Assembly: GCA_035578175.1 (NCBI GenBank)
Contig: JAQMRL010000006.1
Coordinates: 18,883,506 to 18,947,505, forward strand
Source of the DNA: Catonia carolina
Taxonomy: Eukaryota; Arthropoda; Insecta; Hemiptera; Achilidae
Reading direction: 5' to 3'
Length of the DNA stretch: 64,000 bases
Under the pieces are notes generated by a model. That model saw only the letters and a program-made list of their open reading frames with translations, searched no databases and was not told where the DNA came from. Positions 44,395-57,338 of this stretch are shown piece by piece (within the stretch, counting starts at the first letter, position 1; each line of letters begins with the position of its first letter). The position numbers were made by a program, and so were the translations under genes.

Positions 44395-45125
44395 GAAAAT
44401 TTCAATTTTAAACAGAAAATACCAGCTGTATTATTTATAAGTTACCAAATTCATAAATACACGCATGCATTGTAATTTAAATAATATTGAATTAAATTTT
44501 ACTATAAATTACGAATCCATAAATTTTCTGCTTGTACGTTAACAAGAAAATTTAGCACACTATTTTGCATTACTTAGTTCTGTCGGCTGAGTACTTACTA
44601 TTTGCTAATTAGGTCACCCGTACAAGATACAATAGTTTATTGCTTAGAGACTGTGCGAAATGTTAGTGTGTTGTGTGCAAATATTCTGCAAGATGCATGG
44701 TATGGAAAGTACACTAAAATATATTCAGTCTGTTGGAGTGTAAACTGTGCGATAAATGTAAGAAATACTACCGTTCGCTTACTTGTTTTATCATTATTAT
44801 TATTTCGTAGTACTTAGTATTCGAACTATATACTCTTGTATTTGTACATAATCTGTTTAAACACTGAAATCGTCTAAGACTTGCAAACTTTTCTTCTTCT
44901 TCTTGTTTTCATATATAAGTTTAACTATTTGTGTGTATTCTATTTACTGTTTGTGTTAACTAGTTGCAAAATATGTTAGTACGTGAGTGAAATATGTGCA
45001 AAGAGAACGTTTTCCGGCGTTTAAAATATAGTATTTTCCTGTCGTTTTCTCTCTCTGTCATTTTACTTCTGTAATAAAATAAATCGTTTTCGAAATTGTT
45101 GTTCAGTTAAAAGCAATCTAATTGT
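44395..45125. other. AT-rich stretch
   Basis: A 71-codon open frame at 44602-44817 has no recognised motif. Nothing else. Confidence 0.4.
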
Positions 45126-45291
45126 TACTTTCTCTTGCTCTATATGATGAATATTATTGAGAAGGAGAGTATTGTTTTCTTGTCGATTTTTTCGGAATCG
45201 AGTTTACACCGGATATACACGTTTACAAAGCCCCCTGAACCCAAAAAATACATGTTTTTACCGATTGTTCTTTGTGTGAACAAAATTTATA
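45126..45291 (+). mobile_element. family A left-end fragment (A11)
   Basis: ACTTTCTCTTGC start, CCCCCTGAACCCAAAAAATA, then GTGTGAACAAAAT; breaks off at the TA target of the next element, and the rest is not found on its far side. Confidence 0.8.
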
Positions 45292-45295
45292 TATA

Positions 45296-46843
45296 CCGGG
45301 TGTCTATTAAGTCTGGAAACGGCTGAATTACAGAAAATTGAGCGTGACTAGGTGACCAGAGTGACTTTTACTGCTTGTTGCACCAAAAAAACTATTCTGG
45401 GTGATATTTGAAATTTTTGACCGCCATATTGGATCCGCCATATTGGATTTAACTTTCTTAATTTAAATAGGATGATGGTCATATGATACATGATTTCGAT
45501 CTAAAATTTCAAAATAAATTCAATGGCGAAAACCGGAAATCGATATCTTTTTTCGTTTTTGAGATATTACCATTCAACTATCCAGATCGGGGCAGAACGG
45601 CCATTCCTCCCTCCTCCGTCTTTGAGCCTACATAGACAATTTAGGTAGCAAGTGAACGACTACACATAAGATTATTGAAAATAAAAAGTTTTTTAATATC
45701 TCCACTCGTTCATAAATAGGAAATTATTGTCATTAAGAAATACGGAAAAACAATTTAACGGCTGATTTATTGCATTATAAAACTACAGTATTTAATTTGT
45801 TACCAGTTAATACTTATTGTTATTTTTGTAAATGTTACTGTTTATAAGGAACTAATTGTGAAAATGAGTTACATAATTGAAAATAAAATTACCAAATGTT
45901 TCTTGACTCAGAGTAGTTGTTCAAAGTGGCCTCCTCCTACTTATTGACAATATGATGTGCGTGCGTAAAATTTAGTTACAACATTTCGAATGAATTCCCT
46001 TGGGATTCCAGCAGATTCATTTAAAATTCTTCGTTTGAGTTCATGCAGACTGTTAGGTTTCATTCTGTAAACTTTGTTTTTTAAGTATCCCCAAAAGAAG
46101 TAGTCTAATGGACTCAAATCAGGTGATCTCGGAGGCCATTCAATTGCTCCTCTCCTACCAGTCCATCTTTCTGGGTAGGTATCAGTAGGGATCTTCAGGT
46201 AAACAAATCCTCCGTTCACAAAATCTTGTCTGAAAACTGTATGAAACCTTACAAAATAAATTATGTAACTCATTTTCACATTTAGTTCCTTATAAACACT
46301 AACATTTTTACAAAAATAACAATAAGTATTAACTGGTAACAAATTAAATACTGTAGTTTTATAATGCAATAAATCAGCCGTTAAATTGTTTTTCCGTATT
46401 TCTTAATGACAATAATTTCCTATTTATGAACGAGTGGAGATATTAAAAAACTTTTTATTTTCAATAATCTTATGTGTAGTCGTTCACTTGCTACCTAAAT
46501 TGTCTATGTAGGCTCAAAGACGGAGGAGGGAGGAATGGCCGTTCTGCCCCGATCTGGATAGTTGAATGGTAATATCTCAAAAACGAAAAAAGATATCGAT
46601 TTCCGGTTTGCGCCATTGAATTTATTTTGAAATTTTAGATCGAAATCATGTATCATATGACCATCATCCTATTTAAATTAAGAAAGTTAAATCCAATATG
46701 GCGGATCCAAGATGGCGGACAAAAATTTCAAATATCACCCAGAATAGTTTTTTTGGTGCAACAAGCAGTAAAAGTCACTCTGGTCACCTAGTCACGCTCA
46801 ATTTTCTGTAATTCAGCCGTTTCCAGACTTAATGGAGACCCGG
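45296..46843 (-). mobile_element. mariner-type element with 584-bp inverted repeats
   Basis: 1548 bp, flanked by TA (45294-45295 and 46844-46845). Ends CCGGGTGTCTATTAAGTCTG and complement CCGGGTCTCCATTAAGTCTG. The arms remain highly similar for about 584 bases (45296-45879 and 46258-46843), including duplicated GCCATATTGGATCCGCC-like and GATCGGGGCAGAACGGCC blocks. The central 380 bases hold the 3' part of a transposase gene on the minus strand. Confidence 0.9.
45941..46257 (-). pseudogene. mariner/Tc1-type transposase C-terminal fragment
   Basis: About 105 codons remain: HTVFRQDFVNGGFVYLKIPT, then RWTGRRGAIEWPPRSPDLSP and LDYFFWGYLKNKVY (third acidic catalytic block), ending EFIRNVVTKFYARTSYCQ and stop. 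The first two catalytic Asp residues and the DNA-binding region are absent; the frame instead starts within the inverted repeat. Related in type to the C-terminal part at 4175 (WPPRSCDLTPCDF) but from a different family. Non-functional. Confidence 0.8.
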
Positions 46844-46845
46844 TA

Positions 46846-47497
46846 TATATTCATACGTGAATTTACAGCCCCAGCCGTATCTCACTTCCTAAGTACCGCC
46901 TCTCTGTCTTGCCAGTCACCATCGGAAAGCTGCCGCAAAGACATTACCTCCTGCACACCAGCCAACCACGTCACCTTCCAGCTACTGTTCGCTTCTGCCC
47001 ACCAGTTGGTACTGTATATCCAGTATTTATTTTCTTGATAAAGGTGATACTAGGAGGTTTACAATTCTTTACGAAAGAGGTAAAGAGTGTTAACTCCAAT
47101 TTTGGCAAAATTGAGTTAAAACTGCATTTAAATCAGAAAGAAATGCTCGGATGTTTCAATTTTGTAGTTGATATACAAGATTTTTTTTTGTAAAATCGTT
47201 ATTGAATGTGTTTTACTCAAGTGAATGTTTGTTGAATTTTGTGTTTTATTCGTCTCTTACTAAACAGTAGGCTACTGGTAAATTTTGAAATTTTTTCAAA
47301 CGTTGTGTATAAAATGCTGCTTCTATATAAAAGTATTGTTAGCACTAGGTATTTCACTTAAATTGTTTTCAACTAATTGTACATTGGAGTTAACACTAAT
47401 GTAGAAAGTAAAAAAGTGACAAAACATAGAAAGCCGTTCAGTTTTTAAGTCATGTTTGGGTGGGAAGGAGTATAGAAGTTGACAAAGATATGAAATA
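46846..47497. other. unclassified stretch
   Basis: A GC-richer part at 46865-47010 has overlapping frames on the plus strand without known motifs; the rest is AT-rich. Confidence 0.35.
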
Positions 47498-48457
47498 CGA
47501 GGGTAGGCTGATAAGTAATGCACACATGCTTGTAGAAGACGAACAAAAAGAAATAGCAAGATGGGGTAAATAACAAATTAAAGTACAAATCTTAACCTAC
47601 CAAATTATCTATTTATTTTTCAATATAGTCACCGTTAAGCATTACACATTTCTCCCAACGTTTAACAAGTTTTTTCATTCCGTCACTGAAAAATTCTTCC
47701 GACTTTCCTCGAACCCAGGACGCAATAGCTGCCTTCACCTCATTGTCCGAGCTGTAATGATTACCCTTAAGGTCTCTCTTCAGTAGAGGAAAAAAATTAA
47801 AATCGCAAGGCGCAAGGTCGGGAGAATACGGAGGGTGTAAAATTGGTTGAAACTTCAGGTTTCTCAGAGCCTCTCCAGTTGCACGCGAAGTGTGTGGACG
47901 AGCATTGTCGTGTTGCAAAATTATTGGCGCCAGGTTGCCTCTAACACGACAAACTCGACGTCGGAGGTGTTTCAGAGTCTGTATATACTGAGCAGAATTT
48001 ACCGTTGCCCCTCGTTCCAGATAATCAGTCACATAAACTCGGCGAGCATCCCAAAACACAGTCAAAAGAATTTTTTTTGCGGACGGTTGTGTTTTGAACT
48101 TTTTCACAACAGGAGAATGTGGATGACGATATTCAGCGCTCTGCCTTTTTTCTTCGGGATCGTAATGATGAACCCATGACTCGTCCCCCGTCACAATATT
48201 CAAAAGAAAGTCGTCTCCTTCGTCACGGTAGCGCTTCAAAAGTTGTTCAATTCGCGTTGTTTAATTCTCGTTGACATAGCACCAGAACACGACGCCATAC
48301 TTCCACTACTCAAAACAAACTGAATGAAAGCAACGCCTTCAAACTGCGCAGACTTGTAGAGGAGAAATAGTACTTCCACATGCCACCAGGCGCGCTACTG
48401 AAGTTTATTTAGTTGTCTTCTACAAGCATGTGTGCATTACTTATCAGCCTACCCTCG
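47498..48457 (-). mobile_element. mariner element lacking its 5' coding half
   Basis: 960 bp, flanked by TA (47496-47497 and 48458-48459). Perfect terminal repeats begin CGAGGGTAGGCTGATAAGTA and continue to about 44 bases. Contains only the catalytic half of the transposase on the minus strand. Confidence 0.92.
47613..48239 (-). pseudogene. mariner transposase, catalytic domain only
   Basis: An uninterrupted 208-codon frame from MKRYRDEGDDFLLNIVTGDE to CVMLNGDYIEK and stop. All three DD34D blocks are intact: VTGDESWVHHYDPEEKRQSA, ILQHDNARPHTS, and PPYSPDLAPCDFNFFPLLKR. The spacing between the second and third Asp fits mariner. The N-terminal DNA-binding domain (about 140 codons) is missing through an internal deletion, leaving a short 5' remnant at 48240-48350. 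The first Met is internal to the family protein, so this is not a real start. A clean catalytic frame with perfect termini suggests a recent deletion derivative. Confidence 0.9.
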
Positions 48458-48459
48458 TA

Positions 48460-49129
48460 ATAAATTTGTAGATATGAAGCATTTTCTATTAAAACTGGGT
48501 GTAAATTTTAAGTTTCTAACACCTACTGAAATTTTGTTGTAATAATGAAAAAACGTAGACATCCTACGGACTTATTCTGAAACGTCAAGACACCACGTAA
48601 AGTAAATCCACGAAGTTCCTCCGTTGGGGGGTTTTCTTCGGTCATGACATTACAATGATAACTTATCTACTCATTATTCTGCTAAGAATAGATTGTAGAT
48701 TTAGCTGCAATAATAAAAAAAAAATAATGAAAAAATAATACTGCTACTTATTGGCTCTTCTAAAAAATCACCAAAATGGAGTTAACACCTTTTATTTCTC
48801 AGGTACAGAATTTAATATGTTATTTTGAAATAGGAATATTATCATATTTATCTTTGTGTACTGATTTACAAAAAATAAAAAAAAAACATTCAAAATTATC
48901 TATAAAATTAGCTTATCCTCAAACTTTTTTCTTCAATGATAAAATATCTTAAGAATGGTATAACGGCGAAGTTGAAACTTTAAACTTGTAACGTAGGATC
49001 CCAAATGGCTGGAAAAATCATATTTGTTAAGGTTTCCGGTTACAGGTATTACCTTAATCTTTGTTATGCTAATACAACAGTGGATGGTGACTGAGCATCG
49101 CGCTTTTTGTCACGATCTCATTCATTTTT
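48460..49129. other. AT-rich stretch
   Basis: Nothing recognised. Confidence 0.4.
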
Positions 49130-50136
<1,007 letters not shown>

Positions 50137-50596
50137 TTTTTAAAAACAGGTAGTGCTTGCACTGATTTTTGTTTCCCGTTGGTGAGAAAAGCAGTATTCT
50201 AATTCTTTGTTTTACGATCCCGTGGGCGATTAGCCAGAGGTGGATACTACGAACGGAGTGTGATGTGTTGACTGAGTCTTGTAACAAACACTGCACCGTA
50301 GTGAGTCGGCTGGTGTGCATGTTCCCCTTATTGGGGAGTTACATATCTTTGTCCAAATGGTGTCTTCGATAACGGAAGTTGCGTTACGACCGTTTACGAC
50401 CTTCTGTCTACAGTCGTTCCGTTGTTTGAAGTTTGCCAATGATTATTTGCGTGGGTCCTAAAGCCGTGTGAAACATTACTATCACAATATGGCTAACTTA
50501 CTGGAAGATTAATTGAGAAAGAAGCTCTGTCCTCGGATTCTAAGCTACCGAATCAAAACTGGGTACGGGACCCTAAAACAGATAATTTAAAAAGAA
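50137..50596. other. unclassified segment of balanced composition
   Basis: Around 50200-50460 the base composition is more balanced than the surroundings. Open frames on both strands overlap (plus 50169-50372; minus 50439-50230), but none shows a motif. Could be low-copy sequence or an unknown element. Confidence 0.35.
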
Positions 50597-50688
50597 ATTG
50601 GTGTCACACTCACACGAGTTTCTCATGCTAATGTAAATAATGGACTATATAACCTGACATTAGTATTAAAACATTAGAAATAAAAAAA
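50597..50688 (-). mobile_element. family A end, host copy split by A13
   Basis: TTGGTGTCACACTCACACGA then GTTTCTCATGCTAATG is a family A terminus. After ATTAGAAATAAA it is interrupted by A13; AAAAACTAAC at 51609-51618 is the expected continuation. Confidence 0.7.
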
Positions 50689-51608
50689 TCAGGTGGGAAA
50701 CACACAACTTTCTCTTGCCAATGCAAATAATGAACAATAAAACCTAACATTGGTAATCAAACATTAGAAATAAACAAACAAAACTAACTTCAATAAACGT
50801 AACCTAATTTTAATCATGAGTGAAAGACGCAAAAAGAAAATCAACCTCAGTTTGGCTTTAAAATACGGAAAATCACTTTTTCACGCTAAACTAGGCTCTG
50901 TAGAAAAAATATTCTAAATAAAAGTTGTAGATTTATTAATTTCCTATAAATTTGATTATTATATACACTTTTATCGTAAAATGCATGCTAAGGCTGAAAT
51001 CTCACAAAATCAATTTATTTACATGTTTTCTCGAGAGAAAAAAACAGAAAATCGCTAATTAATGCTAAACGAAGCGTTACACAAAACATGTTTGAAATAA
51101 AAGTTGTAGGATTTTAAACTTTCTACATTTTTTATTATATAGGGCTACATTTTACCTCTAAAATGCATATTAAAGCCGCAATCTTAAAAAAACCATTTCT
51201 TCGAGAAAACAGCCTCTCCAAGAATTTCAGCAGACATGGCACCTACCCTATCTTGTAGAGCATAAAAATTAAGTACATGAGGCGATTTTGATAAAAATCG
51301 TAGGTGCCGTTTTTGAGATAATCGCAAAAAAGTGAAAATGACACGAATAAACTACTTCCGGTTGACCGATTTTGATGAAAATGTTTCTGTCGGGTCCTCT
51401 AGAGGTATGTAACTTACGTTTCAAGTTCGCACGAGGTTCCGTTCTTGAGATATTCTGTTAAGACACACACACAGAGACCAATCGCTAAAAACGTGTTTTT
51501 TGGGTTCAGGGGATCTGAAAAGTGTAGATCCGGTGAAAACTCGATTTCGAAAAATCGACATGAAAACAATACTCTCCTTCCTATGTATTCCTATAGACAA
51601 GAGAAAGT
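50689..51608 (-). mobile_element. family A copy A13, inserted in another family A copy
   Basis: Starts TCAGGTGGGAAACACACAAC, ends GACAAGAGAAAGT before an A-run. Short CA tract at 51465-51475. Flanks belong to another family A copy. Confidence 0.85.
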
Positions 51609-51616
51609 AAAAACTA

Positions 51617-51735
51617 ACATCACCGGGTTCGATTCCCGGTCAGGTCTGGCATTTTTTCATCACTAATTTTCATATATCATCATTCTCCATCATCTACATT
51701 AGCAGAAATTGCAAAACAGTCATACGTGAAACAAA
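51617..51735 (+). repeat. SINE family D fragment (D5)
   Basis: CACCGGGTTCGATTCCCGGT (B-box), then CAGGTCTGGCATTTTTTCAT and the body with CATCTACATTAGCAGAAATT; the head upstream of the B-box is absent. Confidence 0.75.
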
Positions 51736-52699
51736 AAAATTCTATTTCATAGTAGTATATTATACGCGTAGCTTATTATAGGGTTACGAATCTGAACTAA
51801 AAATATTGTTGAATTTTGTTATAAAATAAAGTAGACCTATTAACAAATCAAATTCTTATTTGAATATTAAGTAATACAATGTTTGTTGTTTTTAATTGTT
51901 ACTTTTATGGAAGAAAAATAAAAAAGTTACATTTTCTGTGAATGAATATACGTATATAGTAAAGATATGTTTAAAATTAGCTGTTGTCATGTCACGCATA
52001 TTTTAGTAGTTAAATAGTTCTTTAATTAATAAATTATAGGCTTCCCGTTGAACTGAAAATAGAATTCTGACGAACCACAACTGTAGGTTAATAGTAAAAT
52101 TGATATTAGATAAGTGGTTTTTGGTTGTAGTTGGGGGGGAGGGGGTAGTGGGCGCGCCCTTTTGACAGGAAAGAGAAATACCTCGTAGCCTCCAGACGGA
52201 TGGATTGATGCTAGGAACGCTTAGGAGAGTTGTAATTAGCGGCCAACGTTGAGAAACTTGTCCTCGTCCCTCTTTGCTCTGTTAGATTCGGTTTGGGAGA
52301 TGACAGAACCTTAAAGTAACTTCAGTAAGGGGCTGCATACCACTAATTGTGGTAGAACCAAACCCTCTCTTCCTATAATCTCTTCCTCTAATCTTTATCC
52401 ATCTTTGTCTTAACTTTACCTAAGCATTCCCTAATAAAGAACAGTTGATCTCCTCTCTACCCGTAGACTCATTATGTTACTCTCAAACAAATTATTTAAG
52501 ACGCCGTACCGTTTCAGTTTACTTTCCAAGCTTTGTTTATTTTGGTAATGAGGCGCCAGATTCTACAGACCCCATATGGATACAAACCTCTAATTTTCTA
52601 ACCCCTAGTTTTGATTTAAATAACTAAGAGACATTTTTCAAGGCTTTTGAAAATGGGTTTTAAATGGTTCTGTTAATTAATCATCGTTAGTTTCGTATA
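51736..52699. other. unclassified stretch
   Basis: AT-rich to about 52100. Then there is a GC-richer segment (52130-52400) with a G-run at 52132-52147 and GGGCGCGCCC. No frame or repeat recognised. Confidence 0.35.
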
Positions 52700-52797
52700 T
52701 TTTTTTACATTAATTAATATTTTAGTAAACATGATGCTTAAAAATTACGATTGTTAAAGTGTTATCCGGGAACTTATTTAGTTGATATGTATTTTTA
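52700..52797. repeat. left copy of a 97-bp duplication around A14
   Basis: Contains AATATTTTAGTAAACATGAT, ACGATTGTTAAAGTGTTATC and GATATGTATTTTT; repeated at 53761-53860 with a handful of differences. Confidence 0.88.
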
Positions 52798-52802
52798 TTT
52801 TT

Positions 52803-52959
52803 ACTTTCTCTTGCCTCTATAAATAATATAAGAAGGAAAGTATTGTTTTCATGTCGATTTTTCGAAATCGAGTTTTCACCTGATCTACAGGTTTTCAGAC
52901 TCCCTGAACCCAAAAAACATGTTTTTAGCGATTGGTCTGTGTGTGTGTGTGCGTGCGTG

Positions 52960-52991
<32 letters not shown>

Positions 52992-53760
52992 AACAGAATA
53001 TCTCAAGAACGGAAGATCGTACGAACTTGAAACTTAAGTTACACACAACTACCGGACCCGATACGAACATTTTCATCAAAATCAGTCAACCGGAAGTAGT
53101 AGTTTATTCGTGTAATTTTTCACTTTTTTGCGATTTTCTCAAAAACTGGTCCTACGATTTTTTTAAAAACCGCCTCATTTACTACATGTTTTATGCTCTA
53201 CAAGATAGGGTAGGCGCCATGTTTGCTGAAATTCTTGATGAGGCTGTTTTTACGTAAAAAATGTGTTTTTTTTAAGATTACGGCTTTAATATGTATTATA
53301 GCGCAAAAATTTTTATAATAAAAAATGTAGAGAATTTAAAATTCTACAACTTTTATTTCAAACATTTTTTTGTATTAGTTAATTTAGCGGTAATCAGCGA
53401 TTTTGTGTTTTTTCTCACGAAAACGTGTGGAAAATCGATTTTTTTACGATTTAGGCCTTAGTATGCATTTTATGACAAAAGTGTATATAATTGAACTTAT
53501 AGAAAATTAAAAGATCTACAACTTTTATTTAGAGAATTTTTCTTTACAGAGCCTAGTTTAGCGTGAAAGAGTGATTTTCCATATTTTTAAGGCAAACTGA
53601 GATCGATTTTCATTTTGCGTCGTTCATACACATGATTATATTTGGTAATGTTTATTGAGGTTAGTTTTTTGTTTATTTCTAACGTTTTATTACTAATGTT
53701 AGGTTTATTGTTAATTATTTGCACTGGCAAGAGAAAGTTGTGTGAGTGTTTCACACCAGA
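52803..53760 (+). mobile_element. family A copy A14, full length
   Basis: ACTTTCTCTTGCC start, GT/GC tract at 52937-52991, right hairpin and CAGA. Contains the shared open frame, extended upstream through the GT tract. Flanked on both sides by a 97-bp direct duplication. Confidence 0.92.
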
Positions 53761-53860
53761 TTTCTTTACATTAAGTAATATTTTAGTAAATATGATGCTT
53801 AAAAATTACGATTGTTAAAGTGTTATCCGGGAACTAATTTTTTAGTTGATATGTATTTTT
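53761..53860. repeat. right copy of the 97-bp duplication
   Basis: Direct repeat of 52700-52797 immediately after family A copy A14. Confidence 0.88.
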
Positions 53861-54074
53861 AAAATAAGCTCTATCAACTTTTCTTTCAATTATTTATAGT
53901 TTATTCAAGTCGTATTCACTAATTTTGGAATTAAGTACTGCGTTTGATTACGGTACACGGTGCACTTTAGAACTGTGAAAGATATTGTTAAACGGGTTTC
54001 ACCATCGTTTTTCTCTTGAAATTTTACATCGAAATCATGTGCCACAAGACAGTCTACCTTCCTACTTAAAAAAA

Positions 54075-54994
54075 TCTGGTGTGAAACACTCACACAACTT
54101 TCTCTTGCCAATGCAAATAATGACCAATATAACCTAACATTAGTAATACATTAGAAATAAACAAAAAACTAACCTCAAAAACATAACCTTATGCTAATCA
54201 TGAGTGAAAGACGCAAATTGAAAATCGAACTCAGTTTGGCTTAAAAATACGGAAAATCACTCTTTCACGCTAAACTAGGCTCTGTAGAGAAAAATGCTTT
54301 AAATAAAAGTTGTAAATCTTTTTATTTCCTATAAAATTTATTATATACACTTTTATCGTAAAATGCATTTTAAAGCCGAAATCTTAAAAAAGCGATTTTT
54401 CACACGTTTTCGTGAGAAAAAATCAGAAAATCGCTAATTACTGGTAAACTAAGCGTTATACAAAAAAATGTTTAAAATTAAAGTTGTAGAATTTTAAATT
54501 CTCTACAACTTTTATTGAATAAATTTTTGCGCTAAATTGCATATTAAAGTCGTAATCTAAAAAAGCTATGTTTTTACGGGAAAACAGCCTCACCACGAAT
54601 TTCAGCAAAAATGGCGCCTACCATATCTTGTAGACAATAAAAATTTGAGTAAACCAGGCGATTTTTAAAAAAATCGTAGCACAAGTTTTTGAGAAAATCG
54701 CAAAAAAGTGAAAAATTACACGAATAAACTACTACTTTCGGTTGACCGACTTTGATGAAACGGTTCGTGTCGGGTCCGGGAGTGGTATGTAACTTAAGTT
54801 TCAAGTTTCAATTTCGTACGATGTTCCGTTCTTGAGATATTTTGTATACACACACACACTGACCAATCGCTAAAAACATGTTTTTTGGGTTCAGGGGGTC
54901 TGAAAACGTGTAGATCCGGTGAAAACTCGATTTCGAAAAATCGACATGAAAACAATACTTTCCTGCCTATATATTTATATAGGCAAGAGAAAGC
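54075..54994 (-). mobile_element. family A copy A15, full length
   Basis: TCTGGTGTGAAACACTCACA start, GGCAAGAGAAAGC end (last base changed). CA tract short. The shared 76-codon frame survives at 54574-54804 with several amino-acid changes. Confidence 0.9.
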
Positions 54995-55593
54995 ATAAAG
55001 TAGATTCAGTATAGCGGAATCCAAGATAGGGAACGTAAATTTCGGGTTTTTAAAAAGTGAATTTTTTTATCTCTACTGTTTCTCTTTGCTAGAATAAGCT
55101 TTTTGACTGAAAATTAACAGTTCAGAATTTTTACACACCCGGTATATGTGTAGCATTCATTCATGTATGTAGTATGTATGTGTTTTAATACTTATTTTGC
55201 TTGTATAACAGCATAATCTCTTCCTTTAAACTTTACAGAACTTGTTGGATTATAATCGTTACTGCATACATGAGTTTCCTCAAAAGCTTATTCGTATAAT
55301 TCCTTGTAAAATTTACGACGGTACTCACTTTACTGCTTTTGCTTATGTATTTACAACTGCGACAGAATTGTATTTACATACGTTTAAAGTTTATATTATG
55401 CATTAAACTTAGTTTTTAAAATTTCATAGCTTTCGGTTTTACACTTCGGTTACGCTATACTTAAGTACTAAAGAACATCTCAAAGTTGTTGATGAAACCA
55501 TTTCAGTTTGTTATACGGAACTTTAGTTAATAATTTATTATAAACTTTTCTCAACAAATCATTTAGTATCCGTAATGTTTAGAGAAAGGTAAT
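54995..55593. other. AT-rich stretch
   Basis: Nothing recognised. Confidence 0.4.
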
Positions 55594-56274
55594 AATGGTG
55601 TGAAATAATTACGCAATTTTCTTTTACCATATAATTTTGTATATAATGAAATATGTAAAATAATTTTAATCATGAGTGAATGACGCAAAATTAAAATCAA
55701 TCTGTAAAACTTAAAAATACGGAAAATCACTAATTGACGCAAAATTAGGCTTTTTGGAAAAAATTCCTTGAAATAAAAGTTATTGGTATTTTAATTTCCT
55801 ACAACTCAAATTTGAGTAAAGTTTTGCCTTAAAATGCATATTAAGGCAGCAATATTAGAAAATTAATTTTTTCCACGAAACCACGTCCCCGAAAAATTTT
55901 AGCAGACATGGCCTATATTATATCGTGTAGAGAATAACAGATGTAGTTGATGAATCAATTATTAAAACAAAACTTAGGAGACATTTTTTCAGAAAATCGC
56001 TCGAAAAAGTTAATACTTCCGGTTGACCGATTTTGATGAAAATGTTCGTTTCGTATTTTCTTGTGGAACCTAGTTTACGTTTTAAGTTTCCGTACGAAAT
56101 TCCGTTTTTTTAGATATTTTGTTCATGCCACACAGATCAATCATAAAAAAATAATTTTTTTTTGGGTTCAGGGGGACTGAAAACGTGTATTTTTCAGTAA
56201 ACACTCGATTTCGGAAAATCTACATGAAAACAATACTTTTCTCCCCTATATATTTATATATGGCGAGAGAAAGT
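55594..56274 (-). mobile_element. old, diverged family A copy (A16)
   Basis: Starts with TGGTGTGAAATAATTACGCA and ends GGCGAGAGAAAGT. The internal dimer is reduced to one unit and there is no microsatellite (CATGCCACACAGATC instead). Many substitutions; probably an older subfamily. Confidence 0.8.
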
Positions 56275-56284
56275 AATATTTTTT

Positions 56285-56458
56285 TTAGTTTTTCATCTAA
56301 AGTCGCAATCAACAGCTTGGTCATTAGCGACGACAGACTGCAGTGGGTTATGGAACGTTGGGTTGTGACTTGTAATTTCCAGACTCTAGCCGGGAATCGA
56401 ACCCAGGACCTCCGCGTGGTAGGCCAGCGCGCTGCCACTACTCTACAGAGGCGGCCAA
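56285..56458 (-). repeat. tRNA-derived SINE, family D type (D6)
   Basis: On the minus strand: GGCCGCCTCTGTAGAGTAGT, then GGCAGCGCGCTGGCC (A-box region), B-box GGTTCGATTCC, and a body with CACAACCCAACG and GTCGTCGCTAATGACC, the latter also in D4. Good tRNA-like head, but the body shows a SINE. Confidence 0.75.
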
Positions 56459-56584
56459 TTTAATTTTTATATATTTGAATTTTTCTCTGGAATTACCGGG
56501 AATAAATAATAAATTGTTGGTGGTTTTTTCAAATAAATATTCAATTTTTTTTGTTTACCTGGTTCTGTTTTGGCTCATCATATA

Positions 56585-56930
56585 AACCCTTAACGTCCTA
56601 ATTAGTTTTCTGAATTTGGTTTGTTTTATTAAGTTTTCTCGAAACCCTTTCTGACTTTTTTAAACCATTTATCCGACACCTTAGGTCTATTGTTTAGTGT
56701 ATTAAAAATTTATTTTATCACTTGATGTCATCCATTCTATACAGGTGTCTGTAAAATTTTAGTCTTCTTTTTCTGATCGTTTCTATTAATCGTTCATTTT
56801 CCTTTAAAGTTCTCGACCTCGTAACCTATATTGTCCGTCTACTATCTTCAGACCTATTTTCTTGCGGAGGAGCTTTCTCTCAAATTTCTTTGCTTTTCTC
56901 TTTTCAACCTTCTCGCTTATACTTGGTTTA
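56585..56930 (-). pseudogene. LINE C-terminal fragment, decayed
   Basis: Same sequence class as 13450-13905: AAACCATTTATCCGACACCT, TAAAATTTTAGTCTTCTTTT and GAATTTGGTT lie in the same order. Read on the minus strand it gives RKLLRKKIGLKIVDGQY-like residues with stops. A diverged second copy of the same LINE tail. Confidence 0.55.
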
Positions 56931-57049
56931 AAAAAATATTAGCATGGCCTGCGGTTTCACACGCGAAACATATGTAGGACTTAATCAATTTTTTTTAAAT
57001 AAATATGTAACAGAAATTGTCAAGCTGCTAGATCAACTGTACATACTCA

Positions 57050-57258
57050 AACGTACACACACACACACACAATGTTTTGATAAATTTCCCCGCGTACGTT
57101 TCTCGTTTATCTCCCCATTCAACTATCTCCATCAATGAGTAACACACACAAACACACACACACACACACACATACGAAGTTTTGATAAATTTCCCCGCGC
57201 ACGTCTCTCGTACTAATCAAACCCTATCATCTACTTCAGCAGCAATACGTACTCAAAT

Positions 57259-57338
<80 letters not shown>

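Noticed and set aside
46832..47193. Overlapping 68- and 94-codon frames between two mariners
   Set aside because: No recognised motif, and two overlapping frames are equally open; not enough to call a gene.
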